Shown here one piece after another: positions 44,039 to 54,077 of a stretch of DNA of 64,000 bases (its first letter is position 1; each line of letters opens with the position of its first letter). The DNA comes from Dehalococcoidia bacterium (GTDB lineage Bacteria > Chloroflexota > Dehalococcoidia > E44-bin15). Made by a program: the position numbers and the translations under genes. Location: NCBI GenBank assembly GCA_035528575.1, contig DATKYK010000017.1:1-64000 (forward strand), given 5' to 3'. The notes under the pieces were generated by a model. That model made no database searches. It worked only from the letters and a program-made list of their open reading frames with translations, and was not told where the DNA came from.

Positions 44039-47000
44039 TTACCTGGCTATTCTTGTCCTGGCGATGAGCACGATCCACGAGACCAGAAGTATTAGCAGTA
44101 ACGTCAATGTGACACCAATCACCACCCAGACCCAGAACGGGGTAGGTTCCTCCTCCTCCTCAACGGGTTCTGCTATAGTGCTAAAGGTACCGGTATCGCT
44201 CCAAGGTGACTGGCTGGTCTCGCTGAGAGCCCTTACCTTCCAGCAATAGTGAGTGTCATACTTGAGGCTATCGGAGGGGATAACGTATACTGTTTCATAA
44301 CCCAGGGCGTTGGAGCCGGTCTTATCGACCAACAGGTCAGCCCAATCGCAGTCCTCGGCAACCACAAGCTCGTACTTGGCGGCCTCGATGACGCTAGTCC
44401 ACTCAAGTACTATTTTTAGTGGCATATCTATCTGTCCCGCACTCGGGCTCTCCAGCATTGGTAGAGCAGCAGCAGGACCAATGTATGTGGTGAAGCTCCG
44501 GGTATCGGACCATCGGCTCAGGAGCGGCTCTTTCACCCTCACCCGCCAGTAGTATTTACTACCCAGCCAGAGGACGGCACCTGTCACCAAACCACCACTC
44601 CCTTCTTGCTCAACGGTTCTGAATTCCTCGTCCTGAGCTATCTCCCACTGGTAATCTATGGCGCCGGTCATCGCCTCCCAGGAAAGCATTACCCTGGCCA
44701 TCCCGGCATATGCACCGCCCTCCTTGAGGATATAGCCGGTGGTAACGCCATCAGCAGGTGCTGCCAGAGTCACCTTTTCGGTGAGGGTATCGGTGCACGT
44801 AAGAAGTTGGTCTGGAGAAGGCGCGTCATTAACCGCAAAAAGGATGCTGGAGCCGGGCGCTACCCTTAGCAGATCCAGCGTTGTGTTCGGGGGAAGCCCT
44901 GTGTCCATCATCTCGAATTCAAGGCCAGACTCCCCCATGGGATAGGTGGGATTAACGCTTCGCGCCACCCCCATACCCGCTCTCATATCTGAGGCATAGA
45001 GGATGCTATCATCGGTAACCACGAGGCCGGTGGCGTCTATGCCCGTAGCTGGCCCATATCCAGTTATATTATCCCAGAAACTCTCACTAACGGCGATGCG
45101 GATGCGGTAAATGTCACCGCTTGGGTTGCAACTGGCGTATATAATGTCATTGTCGGCATAATCGTTGTCGAAGGCTACTATGATTACATCGCTACTGTCA
45201 CCTGGGCCGGTGCCCACTCGCTCGAACGAAAAGTCACCGTTGTAATTTTCGCAAATATATGCTCTGCCGTTGTCATCGCCGGCCAGTATGGCATGTCCTG
45301 GCCCCGCTACTAGCGACGTGACTTCACCTGTTATCACGCTCTTCACGGTATCGATCCAGTTATCGCCGCCGGTGCCGGTTTTACATTTCCGTACACTGCC
45401 GCTGGCAGCGCCGGTGAACAGGTTATTCATATCGACAACTTCCCACGCGGTGATATTCTCTGTTGCAGTTATCTCCTTTTGGAATGAAATGCCACCATCA
45501 TTTGACCGGTATATATATGGGCTGTAATCCTTCTGTGCAACAAATATGCCAGCATCCGTTGGGAAAGCTGGACAAAGCTTAACCATATCGAATAGACATT
45601 GATGCTCGGTAAGCTGCTCGGTGAGAGTAGAGCAGTAAATCCTTTCCCAGGTTGCACCCATATCGGTGGTTTGCCACAGGCTTGTCGTACTGGCCCAAGA
45701 AACCGTAGCCATGAGCAGATTGCTATCTGCGGCGTAGTTTGGCGAGGGAGCCACATCATTGATTTTGATGATTCCAGTGTCGATCAAGCCCCTCTGGTTC
45801 CAGTACAACATGTCGTCATCCGCTGATGCGGATAGGGCGCTCTCCGACCCACTCGTGCTAACATATTGGGCGCCGGGTGCCATAATCACATTTGCCTTTT
45901 CTTCCCCCGTGGGCTGTTTACTGTAAATTGTATCCTCTGGTTTCCAGTTTTCGCCCCAATCGGTACTAACATAGACCAGGTGCTGTTTGGGTGTTATGCC
46001 AGTGTTGAGAGCCTCTGTTCCCACCAGAACGGTTGCCTCATCGACATAGCCGGTTACTGCTATACTCCATATATCAGTCTGAGTCTTTACAAAAATGTCA
46101 TTGTCCCTGACATCGAGGTCGGTAGCTAACGATACCGCTACTGGTCCTCTACCTTCTATTTTATAGGCATCGCCCTGATTTCCTGTACCAGCTACGCCGA
46201 CAAAGAGGATTGGCGTACTCGCATTATAAGAACCGGGGAAGGCCATGCATGCGTGATTCGATTCGAAAGATATATTGCCAGAACCCACCTTCTGGTCATA
46301 GAGTGTAGCATCGCTTATGCTAGCATCCCAATTCTCATCTCCGACTCTGAAACGAACCATGGTCTGCGAACTGTCGGTGACTACTGCCGCGATCTGCCCA
46401 AAACCGCTGTAGCCGCCATCGTTGGCATAGGTAGGGGAGAAAGCTGCATCCAGGGCTGAGCCTCCTACACCTTGCTCGTCCCATGAAGCCCCTTCCCTCT
46501 TAAGATAAACGCCATTATCTGTACCCGCTAGATATGTGGGATTTCCATACTCATCAAGAGCCGCATCGAGAGAGTGAATGTTGCCACCTATATCAAGTGG
46601 TAACTTGAAGCTGACACTACCGTCATCGGAAGTGTATATATAATTGGTGGTTGCCACCAGAACCGTCTCTTGATACTCCCAGTTTGGGGAGACTGCTATG
46701 TCCACGATGTCTCCTGTATCCGCTGTCTCAACAAGCTTATCAACGAGCCCGGTCTCCCTCCAGTTGTAGCCGCCATCGGTGGACTCCATCATGGTCCAAT
46801 TACCCGATGCTTTTACGACTGCGGCGAATATGGTATCCCCCTCAGGGGATACCGCTATCGGCCCTACATCAGAGCCGTCCCACAACGCGTAGCCCCCATC
46901 CATTCCCTCCTGGGGGATGGGGATCTCGTTCCACTTGAGTCTGCCCGGGTCGGCGGAGGCGGGATCGCTATTCTGTACCACACCGACACCTGCCAGGGTT

Positions 47001-47056
47001 ACCGCTAGCACCACCGCCATCACCCCACCAAATATCTTAGCTCTATTTGCTTTCAT
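44039..47056 (-). CDS. Secreted beta-propeller surface protein with C-terminal membrane anchor
   Basis: 1005 residues from the ATG at 47056 (AGAGGG upstream; a TTG at 47098 is less likely). Signal peptide at 1-37 (KIFGGVMAVVLAVTLAGVGVV). Many BNR/Asp-box turns (STDGGYNW, STDWGENW, TTDMGATW, SNDGGISF) mark one or two sortilin/sialidase-like beta-propellers over about residues 40-740. Two Fn3-like domains follow (DYQWEIAQDEEF; KYELVVAEDCDW). The end is PFWVWVVIGVTLTLLLILL plus an Arg-rich tail. No sialidase catalytic residues can be claimed. Size, anchoring and tandem promoters suggest an abundant cell-envelope protein, perhaps S-layer-like. Paralog of the next gene. Confidence 0.85.
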   Translation of the reverse strand: MKANRAKIFGGVMAVVLAVTLAGVGVVQNSDPASADPGRLKWNEIPIPQEGMDGGYALWDGSDVGPIAVSPEGDTIFAAVVKASGNWTMMESTDGGYNWRETGLVDKLVETADTGDIVDIAVSPNWEYQETVLVATTNYIYTSDDGSVSFKLPLDIGGNIHSLDAALDEYGNPTYLAGTDNGVYLKREGASWDEQGVGGSALDAAFSPTYANDGGYSGFGQIAAVVTDSSQTMVRFRVGDENWDASISDATLYDQKVGSGNISFESNHACMAFPGSYNASTPILFVGVAGTGNQGDAYKIEGRGPVAVSLATDLDVRDNDIFVKTQTDIWSIAVTGYVDEATVLVGTEALNTGITPKQHLVYVSTDWGENWKPEDTIYSKQPTGEEKANVIMAPGAQYVSTSGSESALSASADDDMLYWNQRGLIDTGIIKINDVAPSPNYAADSNLLMATVSWASTTSLWQTTDMGATWERIYCSTLTEQLTEHQCLFDMVKLCPAFPTDAGIFVAQKDYSPYIYRSNDGGISFQKEITATENITAWEVVDMNNLFTGAASGSVRKCKTGTGGDNWIDTVKSVITGEVTSLVAGPGHAILAGDDNGRAYICENYNGDFSFERVGTGPGDSSDVIIVAFDNDYADNDIIYASCNPSGDIYRIRIAVSESFWDNITGYGPATGIDATGLVVTDDSILYASDMRAGMGVARSVNPTYPMGESGLEFEMMDTGLPPNTTLDLLRVAPGSSILFAVNDAPSPDQLLTCTDTLTEKVTLAAPADGVTTGYILKEGGAYAGMARVMLSWEAMTGAIDYQWEIAQDEEFRTVEQEGSGGLVTGAVLWLGSKYYWRVRVKEPLLSRWSDTRSFTTYIGPAAALPMLESPSAGQIDMPLKIVLEWTSVIEAAKYELVVAEDCDWADLLVDKTGSNALGYETVYVIPSDSLKYDTHYCWKVRALSETSQSPWSDTGTFSTIAEPVEEEEEPTPFWVWVVIGVTLTLLLILLVSWIVLIARTRIAR

Positions 47057-47247
47057 AATAACCCTCTTTGCTTTATTTATAGATTCCCACATCCCCAAAG
47101 GGAGATTTCTGCTGGATTATCTTGTCCTTATTTATACCTTTCAAATAACCCCATATACACCCCCATTTCAATTGTATCTATATACGAGTATCGCCTACAA
47201 TTGGGTATACACTATCACATCGAGCCCAGTATTACAAGCATTGGACA

Positions 47248-47276
47248 TTTATAACATATATAACGCACCATGTCAA
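47248..47276 (-). promoter_or_regulatory. Promoter P1 of the 1005-residue surface protein
   Basis: Minus-strand TTGACA (47276-47271), 17-base spacer, TATAAA (47253-47248). Confidence 0.75.
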
Positions 47277-47310
47277 GCCCATAAAGCACACTATATAGGT
47301 TATTCTGGTA

Positions 47311-47339
47311 ATAGTAGCACAATATATAGTTATTGTCAA
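47311..47339 (-). promoter_or_regulatory. Promoter P2 of the 1005-residue surface protein
   Basis: Minus-strand TTGACA (47339-47334), 17-base spacer, TACTAT (47316-47311). It lies 63 bases upstream of P1 in the same direction, so the gene probably has tandem promoters. Confidence 0.65.
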
Positions 47340-47518
47340 TGCTTTTCTGTGCGGTGTTGCATTTTTCCTGTCGTTGTGTTAAGGGGAGACCCCGATATAG
47401 TCATGGCATTAAAACATCTCGGGGTGGGCGGGGACATTATTGGGCTTCTTCACATGCGGCTGGCGATGACATTAGGTGAGGTGTGGAGTATAAAGGGGAG
47501 GTGGCGCACAGAAAAAGG

Positions 47519-47550
47519 GAATGCCCTCCGAATACATTCGGAGGGCATTC
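47519..47550 (-). terminator. Terminator of the 1140-residue surface protein gene
   Basis: GAATGCCCTCCGAAT / ATTCGGAGGGCATTC, a 15-bp perfect stem with a very small loop, followed on the minus strand by CCCTTTTT. Confidence 0.85.
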
Positions 47551-47572
47551 TTATCTAACTTGAGCGTAGTGC

Positions 47573-50500
47573 TTAGACTGCCCGTCTCGTCCTCAGGATA
47601 AGGACGAGCACTGCAATCACCAGCAAGGCGCCAATTACTATCACCACCCAGACCCATGCCGGGGTTCCTGCCCCTGGCACAGCTCCAACGGTGAAGACGC
47701 CAGCGCCGCTCCAATCGGTCGCGGCTTTCACCTTCCAGTAGTAGGTGCCGTTGTCGAGCTCGTCGCCTGACTGATAGGCCGTGGCAGACGTCGTCTCATC
47801 AATCACCTTAGAACTGAAGTTGGAGTCGGTTGCCACCTGGATCTGGTAATTGGTGGCCCCGGCTACAGAACTCCACGAGAATGTTGGTGTTGAGGAGACA
47901 CCTTCTGCGCCAGCACTGGGGCTCAGCAGCTGGGGAGCTACCGTGCCCGGCGTGGCTACAGTGGTGAAGGACAGAGCATCACTCCACGATCCCCTGACCG
48001 GCTCAGTAGCCCGCATTCGCCAGTAGTAGGTAACGCCTGGCTCCAGGCCGCTGACCGTGGCCGAAAGGTCGGATGTAGTTGTAGTCATGGGCGAGGTGAA
48101 TGCGCTGTCGCTGGACACCTGCAAAGTGTATTGGTCGGCACCGATAGAGGCCCATGATAGTGCAACGCTTACCGCGTTACCTGAGATTGTGCCCACATCG
48201 GTGGCGCCATTAGCAGGAGCACTCGTACCGGCTGCCGGACCCGCACCGGAAAGCGTATCCTCATAGGCCGCCAGCTTGAAGCGCCAGTCCCATACGTCAT
48301 ACGCAGCGGAGAACAGGATGTTGCTGTCGGTGCCGGGAACAACGGGCATGAGCCACAGCCCATCGTAGGGACCCAGTACCTGTGGAACCATGTCCCACTC
48401 GGTATCTGTAGCAGCACCGTCGAGGCAGCGTATCATCCCGCCTTCGGTGAAGCGCATAACGGAGTTAGGTGTGATTACTCCCACCGAGTCATCGAGGAAT
48501 ATGGAGAATGGGACGTAGATGGTGCCATCAGCGCCTATAGAAAGGTCGGTGAGGGCAAGGTACATGATGGCCTCATCCTCAGGGGTAGCTGTCTCGGCGA
48601 TGAAGTCATCGGCTCCATATAGAAGCTCCCATGTGCTTGCCTGGGTATCACCCTTGTTGACCACAGCCCTGTAGACGCCGACCTCTTCGGTGTCCTGGAG
48701 CGTCACTTTGTCGCCTGCAGGGTTCCACCACCAGTCGGCCATTGCCCCGCTTGCAGCGCCGTAGACAATGCTGTTGGTTCCCCAGCCAGCGTCGAAGTTG
48801 GCCATGGAGAGCAGAACACCGTCCAGGGTGCCACCCCAGTTTGGCTCCCACATCATCTCTGAGCAGATCATGGTGAAGTCGTCATCTGCACCGTCGAAGG
48901 AAATCCAGACCTCAGTGCAGATACTCGGCTGACCGACAGCAGAGCCGACAACACCGGTGTAGGCGACACCGGCTATCACGGCCATGTCGCTACCCACACC
49001 GCCGGCCTCGCTGTAGATGGGTGAGACGTTGAGGTCGGTAATCACCCCCACGTTGGTGAAGGCGCCAGCGGTCCAGCTATTGCCGCGGTTGGTGGTCTTG
49101 TAGACCCAGCCGTCGCTGTCGCCGACGAGGAGGGTGCTGTTGTCAACCACGCACCAGCCGAGCTCGCTCAGAGTGGTAGCTGTGGAAGGTGCCATCTGGC
49201 TGACGGGATGCCAGGTATCGCCCCTATCTGCGGAGAACCATAGCCTGTCAATGAGCATACCTGGCACAGGCTGCAAACCAGACATCAGGAATATGATGTT
49301 GGAATACTGGAACGCAGGGTCTACTTTCGCTACCCAGGTTAGAGCGGGTAGTCCTGCGGCTGTGAATATCCCCGGGTTGGCGATAGCTGTCTTTCCAGTG
49401 GGTATGAGGCCGAATCTCGAGATGCCCTCCTGGAGCAGCCTCTCCCACACTATAGCGCCATTGGCGCCGGTGGGGGCCTGACGCCACAGGCTCAGGTCGT
49501 ACCCTGCTGCATTGTTATTGAGGTACCACTCGCTAGCGGTGGTAACGAAAAGCGTGTCATCATTGGCGTAGTTCGGCGATGCCTCTAAATAGGCCATGGT
49601 GACCAAGAAGATTGTCCCTGCCAGGTCGGTGGTCACCGCGATGTCATCCATGAGGCCAACGCCGTTATAGACCGAACCTGTCGCTGCAGCAATCTGCTTG
49701 GAAACGCCGCTGGTGGTACCACCTATCTCGGTCATCGTAGCAGCGAGGACCGCCTCGCCGGTGTTGGCAAGCGAGATAGGCCATGACCCAGCCGGCGACT
49801 TGATGGCGGGCGTCCATACAGGCCACAGTGTGAGGCTTTTCCCCTCAACCACGTTGTTCATTGATTCTGAGCCCACATAGCACGTGCCTGCCCCGGAGGT
49901 ACCGTCAAACAGTATGTCGGAGAACCGGGCGTAGGCGACAGCATTTCTCGCCATCACTAAGGATGGGCCGGTTAGCGGCGCCAGTGCTTTTACAGCGTAG
50001 ACCTCTCCGGCTAAAGGCGCGGTATTAACGTAGGCGAAGACCCACGAGCTGTTGAGGTAATGGAAGTCATCGGCTGTATCCATCCTCGCCGCGAGTAGAC
50101 CCGGAACCGAGGATGGGACATTCCCAATCCTTAAAACCGCATCGCTGAGGGTTGGGCCATTCCAGAGCCCATCACTGCTTACCCAGAAGCTCATGATTAC
50201 AGTTCCAGCAATCCAGTTATTCAGGATGGCAACGATAACGCCGTCATCGGCGTAGTTCGGTGAGAACATCACATCCAGGGCCTCGTAGCCCGTGCCGTAT
50301 ACGGAATTACCTGCCTTCTTGTCTCTCCAGGAGAGCAGGTTGTCCTCGTTCCAGGTGAAGACGCCCTCACCACCTGCTAATAAAGTGCCCGTGCCCACCA
50401 CTGCCACATATGTACCGGGAACATTAATGTTCTCGGCAACATCCAGCGAAGTGATGAGGTCGTACGGGATAGCAAGGTTGGGGTCAACCACCCCCGGGCA

Positions 50501-50995
50501 CTCGGGAACGATCCTTGTGAAGCTGCCGCCGCCGTTCAAGGAGCGGTACAGGTTGTCGTCGGTCGCCAGGAACACCACCTGGTTGGCGGCATCGGTGTCA
50601 TCGTAGCCCGGCTGGGGTACGATCTCCACCGGAACCCCGGCAGCCGTAGCAACCTGTGTAGGTTCGTTCGCCGGGATAGCCCACAGCTTGTCCCATGTAT
50701 AGCCGCCATCATTGGACTTGAAGACACGGAAGTTCGACGACATGGGGGTCCAGCGTACGCCACTCGTATCCTGGACGATGGCGAAAACGGTGCCGTCATC
50801 GGCGGCGGTTATGTCCCAGATATCGGTATCGGGGAACATCTGATAGTCAGCGGTGCTGGGTAGCGCCATCCTGTCGAATTTATCAGCACCGGGATCAGCA
50901 TTAACTGTCGCCACTGTTGCCACGGCAGCAACTAGGCTAAAAACCATAGCAACAGCCACAAACACCATAATTATGCTTGGTAATTTACCTTTCAT
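47573..50995 (-). CDS. Large secreted beta-propeller surface protein with C-terminal membrane anchor
   Basis: 1140 residues. AAGGAGG lies six bases before the ATG. Signal peptide at 1-33 (IIMVFVAVAMVFSLVAAVATVATVNAD). Residues about 40-930 contain repeated Asp-box-like turns (SNDGGYTW, SLNGGGSF, SADRGDTW, TTNRGNSW) and NYADD/YANDD segments typical of BNR-type propellers. Two Fn3-like domains (about 940-1100) share YTLQVSSDSAF and YQIQVATDSNF strands. The end, PAWVWVVIVIGALLVIAVLVLIL plus RTRRAV, closely resembles that of the paralog downstream. Probably a major envelope or S-layer-type protein. A binding rather than catalytic role is inferred. Confidence 0.85.
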   Translation of the reverse strand: MKGKLPSIIMVFVAVAMVFSLVAAVATVATVNADPGADKFDRMALPSTADYQMFPDTDIWDITAADDGTVFAIVQDTSGVRWTPMSSNFRVFKSNDGGYTWDKLWAIPANEPTQVATAAGVPVEIVPQPGYDDTDAANQVVFLATDDNLYRSLNGGGSFTRIVPECPGVVDPNLAIPYDLITSLDVAENINVPGTYVAVVGTGTLLAGGEGVFTWNEDNLLSWRDKKAGNSVYGTGYEALDVMFSPNYADDGVIVAILNNWIAGTVIMSFWVSSDGLWNGPTLSDAVLRIGNVPSSVPGLLAARMDTADDFHYLNSSWVFAYVNTAPLAGEVYAVKALAPLTGPSLVMARNAVAYARFSDILFDGTSGAGTCYVGSESMNNVVEGKSLTLWPVWTPAIKSPAGSWPISLANTGEAVLAATMTEIGGTTSGVSKQIAAATGSVYNGVGLMDDIAVTTDLAGTIFLVTMAYLEASPNYANDDTLFVTTASEWYLNNNAAGYDLSLWRQAPTGANGAIVWERLLQEGISRFGLIPTGKTAIANPGIFTAAGLPALTWVAKVDPAFQYSNIIFLMSGLQPVPGMLIDRLWFSADRGDTWHPVSQMAPSTATTLSELGWCVVDNSTLLVGDSDGWVYKTTNRGNSWTAGAFTNVGVITDLNVSPIYSEAGGVGSDMAVIAGVAYTGVVGSAVGQPSICTEVWISFDGADDDFTMICSEMMWEPNWGGTLDGVLLSMANFDAGWGTNSIVYGAASGAMADWWWNPAGDKVTLQDTEEVGVYRAVVNKGDTQASTWELLYGADDFIAETATPEDEAIMYLALTDLSIGADGTIYVPFSIFLDDSVGVITPNSVMRFTEGGMIRCLDGAATDTEWDMVPQVLGPYDGLWLMPVVPGTDSNILFSAAYDVWDWRFKLAAYEDTLSGAGPAAGTSAPANGATDVGTISGNAVSVALSWASIGADQYTLQVSSDSAFTSPMTTTTSDLSATVSGLEPGVTYYWRMRATEPVRGSWSDALSFTTVATPGTVAPQLLSPSAGAEGVSSTPTFSWSSVAGATNYQIQVATDSNFSSKVIDETTSATAYQSGDELDNGTYYWKVKAATDWSGAGVFTVGAVPGAGTPAWVWVVIVIGALLVIAVLVLILRTRRAV

Positions 50996-51201
50996 CTATC
51001 CTCCTTAATCAATTGGATCCAGAGATCCACTCCCTTTCAAAAAGGAACGAATCTTATCTCGTTCAGGTTACCTCATCTATCACCCCCTTCCGGTAATATC
51101 GGGACTATTTCAGGTCGAGTTATGCCCAGATATCGGCTTAGAATATCTTCCACACTGTAGCGTCAGTTAGCTAGTTTGCCAACACTACACAACATACAAT
51201 A

Positions 51202-51234
51202 GAAAAAGCTCACCCCGACACATCGGGGCTAGCT
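51202..51234 (-). terminator. Attenuator-like hairpin in the surface protein leader
   Basis: AGCT..CCCCGA / TCGGGG..AGCT stem followed on the minus strand by TTTTTCT. It lies about 160 bases after the promoter and 200 before the gene, so it could stop part of the transcription. Confidence 0.55.
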
Positions 51235-51400
51235 TCCCGTAAACCAAAGTTCCCAATTCCAGCGGTTATAAACGATAACCAACATCAGATATTTGCTCTG
51301 CAACCGTTGCCTTTGACTTTTGCTTTTTAATATTCGTTTTCTAGCTATCCTTCAGCCCACTACAAAACCATCCGTATCCGTCGAGAATACGTTGTGTTAT

Positions 51401-51428
51401 CTTATAACATAAATATTCAATTTGTCAA
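51401..51428 (-). promoter_or_regulatory. Promoter of the 1140-residue surface protein
   Basis: Minus-strand TTGACA (51428-51423), 16-base spacer, TATAAG (51406-51401). It gives a predicted leader of about 400 bases. Confidence 0.65.
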
Positions 51429-51492
51429 TACCTTTACCGCTTTATATAGCTAATTGGCCATCTGTCTGGTAGCGCTAAGACTAATAGTCGCG

Positions 51493-52761
51493 CTACATAT
51501 CCTTGGATAGGGTGGCGAGGAACTCGGCATTGGAGGAGGTCTTGGCTAACCTTTCCAGAACCCGCTCGGTTGCATCGGTAGGGCTTTGGGAGTTATTACT
51601 TAACAGGTTCGCCATTCGGCGGAGCAGCCACATCTTTTGCACGGTTTGCTCATTCACTATCAGTTCCTCACGGCGTGTGCCACTTCTCAGGATGTCCATG
51701 GCGGGGAATATGCGGCGCTCCGCAAGCTTGCGGTCGAGGTGAAGCTCCATGTTCCCTGTCCCCTTGAACTCCTCATAGATGACATCGTCCATTCGGCTGC
51801 CGGTATCGATGATACAGGTAGCAATGATGGTCAGTGAGCCTCCCTCCTCTGTGTTGCGGGCAGCGCCAAAGAAGCGCTTTGGAGGGTAGAGGGCTACCGA
51901 ATCGATGCCTCCGGAGAGCGTACGCCCGCTGGAGGGCAGGGCGAGATTGTAGGCACGGGTGAGCCGGGTGATGCCATCGAGGAGGATCATCACATCCTTC
52001 CCGGTCTCCACCAGGCGCTTGGCCCGCTCCAGGGCGAGCTCAGCTACCTTGGTATGGCTCTCCACCGGCTCATCGAAGGTGGAGCTTATCACCTCCCCTT
52101 TCACTGAGCGCTTCATATCGGTGACCTCCTCGGGGCGCTCCCCGATGAGGCAGACCATGATAATGATGTCATTATAGTTGGCTGAGGTGCCATTAGCTAT
52201 GTGCTTGAGCAGCATGGTCTTCCCCGCCTTGGGTGGGGAGACGATGAGCCCCCGTTGCCCGCGACCGATGGGAGCGATCAGGTTCAACAGGCGGGTGGCA
52301 AGATTGCCGGAGGTGGTTTCCAGGTCGATGAACCGCTCGGGGAAGGTGGGGGTCAGGGAATTGAAATGTGGGCGATCCTTCACCTGCTCCGGGTCAATGC
52401 CGTTGACCGCCTCGATGTGTAAAAGGCTATAGTATTTCTCCCCGTTCTTCGGCGGTCTTACTTGACCGGTGATGGTGTCGCCGGTGCGCAGTCCGAAGCG
52501 CCGAATCTGGGATTGTGATACGTAAATGTCGGTGGCCACAGCCCTGCTGCTGTTCTGGCGCAGGAAACCGTAACCGTCATCCATGATATCCAGCACACCG
52601 CCACTAAATAGATTTCCCTGCATCTCTGCGCTTGCCTGGAGAAGCCTCAAGACCAGATCCCGCTTCTTCAGGGATGTACAGCCGGAGATGCCAAGTTCCT
52701 TCGCCATTTCCTGCAATTGTTCGCGCGTCTTTGATTCCAGTTCCGTAATATTGATGCTCAT
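51493..52761 (-). CDS. rho: Transcription termination factor Rho
   Basis: 422 residues. N-terminal helical domain (LESKTREQLQEMAKELGI), RNA-binding cold-shock domain (GVLDIMDDGYGFLRQNS), then the RecA-like motor with the P-loop SPPKAGKTMLLKHIA, Walker B VMILLDGITRLTRAYN, Q-loop SGRTLSGG and R-loop EEFKGTGNMEL. It binds nascent RNA and stops untranslated transcripts. No N-terminal insertion is present. The rho leader to about 52800 holds a good ribosome site but no obvious attenuator. Confidence 0.97.
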   Translation of the reverse strand: MSINITELESKTREQLQEMAKELGISGCTSLKKRDLVLRLLQASAEMQGNLFSGGVLDIMDDGYGFLRQNSSRAVATDIYVSQSQIRRFGLRTGDTITGQVRPPKNGEKYYSLLHIEAVNGIDPEQVKDRPHFNSLTPTFPERFIDLETTSGNLATRLLNLIAPIGRGQRGLIVSPPKAGKTMLLKHIANGTSANYNDIIIMVCLIGERPEEVTDMKRSVKGEVISSTFDEPVESHTKVAELALERAKRLVETGKDVMILLDGITRLTRAYNLALPSSGRTLSGGIDSVALYPPKRFFGAARNTEEGGSLTIIATCIIDTGSRMDDVIYEEFKGTGNMELHLDRKLAERRIFPAMDILRSGTRREELIVNEQTVQKMWLLRRMANLLSNNSQSPTDATERVLERLAKTSSNAEFLATLSKDM

Positions 52762-53218
52762 TTTCTCATTACCTCTCTCTCCTTCACTTCTTCCTCCGGG
52801 ATCGCTCGGTCGCTAATGCCCCTTCTATAGAAAGCCCCGGTGTTATTACCATGAAAATAAAGTACAAAGCAATTCTCACTGTCATTCTGAGCCCCGACTT
52901 GGTCCGAAGTGTCCCCTAATATAGGCCGAGGTGTCGGGGGGCGCGGCGATCTCGCCATTCGATACTATCCTGGAGATTCCTCTGTCTTTAATGCTCCTCT
53001 CAACGTAATATGAGGTTTCATGGCCCCGGCGATTTGTTTCATTGTATTAATCTTGAGATTCCGAAACAAGTTCGGAATGACACGTGATTACACCCAAGCC
53101 TCTTGTGAGAACTATCTTCACGAACGAACCCCCATCAACATCCGATGATAGCATATTTTGAGCCTGAGTGGTGCCGTTGGCAATCAGCATTTTGGATTGC
53201 CAGCGGAGCTAAGCCATC
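52762..53218. other. Intergenic region between rho and the aldolase gene
   Basis: It contains two dispersed inverted repeats: ccccgacttgg...gaggtgtcgggg (52892-52939) and attccgaaacaagttcggaat (53058-53078). No gene seen. Confidence 0.5.
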
Positions 53219-53869
53219 TCATTTTTGGGTTACCTTCTTCCAGTCTTCCGCGAAGCGGGAAATGCCGATATCGGTGAGTGGATGGCGAATCATCTGCATC
53301 AGTACACTATAGGGGATGGTGGCAATGTGGGCTCCTGCCTTGGCCGCGGCGATGGTATGCAGGGGATGGCGCAGGCTGGCGGCAATCACCTTGGTGTGAA
53401 GATCATATTTATGGAATATCTCCACCGCATCGGAAACCACCGCCATTCCCTGATGACCGATATCATCGAGCCGCCCCACAAAGGGGCTTACATAGGTAGC
53501 CCCCACAATGGCACCCAGAAGTGCCTGATTTGCGGAGAAACAAAGGGTAAGGTTTGTCTTGATGTTCTCCTGAGATAGCACGCTTATTGCCTCCAGCCCC
53601 GCCTCCGATACCGGTATCTTGACCACGATGTTCTCATGCCATGAGGAAAGCTCCCGTGCCTCCCGTTTCATCCCTTCGGCATCGAGGCTAAGCGCCTCTA
53701 CGGATATGGGGCCGGGAACAATGGAACATATCTCCAGCACCGCTGCTTTAAGGTTACCGGCCTTTTCCCGCGAAACCAGGGTAGGATTCGTGGTCACGCC
53801 ACTGATGACCCCCAGCCTGGCAGCATGGCGGATGTGCTCTATATTTGCCGTATCAAGATAAATATCCAT
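53219..53869 (-). CDS. Transaldolase-like fructose-6-phosphate aldolase
   Basis: 216 residues, the short TalC/FSA group of class I aldolases. [32 protein letters not shown] is the family start, the Schiff-base Lys lies in [13 protein letters not shown], and the barrel continues with [27 protein letters not shown] and [12 protein letters not shown]. Members act either as transaldolase in the pentose phosphate pathway or as fructose-6-phosphate aldolase; the short form cannot be assigned more tightly by eye. The gene stands alone between rho and pyrG. Confidence 0.9.
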   Translation of the reverse strand: MDIYLDTANIEHIRHAARLGVISGVTTNPTLVSREKAGNLKAAVLEICSIVPGPISVEALSLDAEGMKREARELSSWHENIVVKIPVSEAGLEAISVLSQENIKTNLTLCFSANQALLGAIVGATYVSPFVGRLDDIGHQGMAVVSDAVEIFHKYDLHTKVIAASLRHPLHTIAAAKAGAHIATIPYSVLMQMIRHPLTDIGISRFAEDWKKVTQK

Positions 53870-54077
53870 CTTTTCGATTCCCTTTACTTCGTCTCCCTAC
53901 CGCTTGGGGAACGCAAGTTTGCGGTGACAGCAATCACATTAAACATACTAACGTTTGCTCTTTAACCTGCCTACAGCGGCTTTTCAACCTCGGTTTGTCG
54001 CTGATAATGGATTGTTGGCGGTAAGCATTCCTTAATTTGGTAAAAATAAACCCTATCCCTTGAGTGGGAGGGGGAAA

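Larger units (their letters stand above)
47057..47572. other. Intergenic region between the two surface protein genes
   Basis: It holds a terminator for the upstream gene, two consensus-like promoters for the downstream gene, and a leader of about 180 bases. No separate gene seen. Confidence 0.6.
50996..51492. other. Long leader of the 1140-residue surface protein
   Basis: It contains a promoter (51401-51428), an attenuator-like hairpin (51207-51234) and about 200 more bases before the ribosome site. No gene seen. Confidence 0.55.
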
